From positions 1-49,309 of the forward strand of contig CAJUKK010000014.1 in the NCBI GenBank assembly GCA_910586985.1: DNA of 49,309 nt, read 5' to 3'. Within the stretch, counting starts at the first letter, position 1; every line of letters begins with the position of its first letter. The translations under genes were made by a program, and so were the position numbers. Positions 49,077 to 49,309 of this stretch are shown here, in pieces. The notes beneath the pieces are model-generated. The model saw nothing but the letters and a program-made list of their open reading frames with translations, was not told where the DNA came from and did no database searches. The stretch is from an uncultured Christensenellaceae bacterium (GTDB lineage: Bacteria > Bacillota > Clostridia > Christensenellales > Borkfalkiaceae).

Positions 49077-49309
49077 TTACAAATCGAGATTCTGGTATTC
49101 TTCTATGATCTCTTCCGCTGCTTTCCTCTGCTTGTGGTATCTGATCCACATGATCAGGAAGATTAAAAACAGTATCAAGAAGATCACCGTCAACGCTACC
49201 TGTATCAAAGGGAAATCTTCCGGTAAGCCTATCATGTTCGCTAACGTGTTTCTTCCCGGTACCGTGAACATGCTCTCGAGACTCTCCGCCTCTTCTCCGC
49301 TCTCCGTCC
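49077..49309 (-). CDS. Membrane-anchored protein, C-terminal part (5' end outside window)
   Basis: The frame is open to the window edge, so the visible 77 residues are a C-terminus. It begins with Glu-rich TESGEEAESLES, then MFTVPGRNTLANMIG, one strong transmembrane helix LIQVALTVIFLILFLIFLIM and a basic/acidic cytoplasmic tail WIRYHKQRKAAEEIIEEYQN. A type I topology (outside N-terminal part, inside tail) is likely. The visible part does not identify a family. It is not an operon partner of rpsO, which has its own promoter about 80 bp downstream. Confidence 0.6.
   Translation of the reverse strand, partial: TESGEEAESLESMFTVPGRNTLANMIGLPEDFPLIQVALTVIFLILFLIFLIMWIRYHKQRKAAEEIIEEYQNLDL

Overview
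The window is a piece of an anaerobic, low-to-mid GC Bacillota genome, most likely a gut-type member of class Clostridia. The evidence is pyruvate:ferredoxin oxidoreductase, two rubrerythrins of different architecture, type III glutamine synthetase, an ECF vitamin-transport module, a SigB/SigF-like partner-switching sigma operon, CotF-like spore-coat proteins and BspA-type leucine-rich-repeat surface proteins. Nothing in the sequence fixes a genus. Promoters are of the sigma-A type with 16-18 bp spacers, and intrinsic terminators are abundant.

Layout. 1-403: 3' end of a serine recombinase running antisense into a tRNA-Glu(CTC) gene. 805-2995: mnmE and a LysR regulator. 3174-4030: divergent cupin and HxlR regulator. 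4074-8281: ecfA1-ecfA2-ecfT-truA plus a membrane protein. 8647-11586: reverse rubrerythrin, then argS with a HAD phosphatase. 11723-12823: ychF. 12930-13449: small XRE regulator and a small ORF around a large perfect palindrome. 13452-15496: left-handed beta-helix protein, three small spore-coat-associated proteins and nth. 15536-17571: DUF3343 and a cysteine desulfurase (divergent), plus two small hypotheticals. 17568-19933: S41 protease and a CdaR/PucR-type regulator. 20243-23101: a large membrane protein with a long disordered tail, and an XRE/zinc-ribbon regulator. 23327-25090: a four-gene STAS / degenerate kinase / sigma / kinase module. 25243-29114: metal exporter, hisC, an unknown protein and a NagD-like phosphatase. 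29304-33965: MsmX/UgpC-type ATPase, GlnN and a lipoprotein. 34267-37803: PFOR. 37886-40775: ribokinase, DUF1858, YitT and rubrerythrin. 40869-42260: a homocitrate-synthase-like protein, possibly Re-citrate synthase. 42541-46362: an AT-rich BspA island. 46434-48887: rpsO-pnp. 49077-end: a partial membrane protein.

How the parts relate. Most of the window is housekeeping: translation and tRNA modification (mnmE, truA, argS, rpsO), RNA decay (pnp), anaerobic carbon and nitrogen metabolism (PFOR, GlnN, the HMGL-family synthase) and oxidative-stress defence (two rubrerythrins). The less ordinary parts are the BspA island (a start-less repeat cassette with perfect 69-bp tandem repeats, upstream of an intact lipoprotein of the same family), the sigma operon with two HATPase-like proteins of which one appears to have lost its ATP site, the XRE palindrome, the large membrane protein with a disordered tail, and terminators embedded in opposing genes or overlapping a ribosome-binding site. 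No CRISPR array, rRNA or complete transposon is visible.
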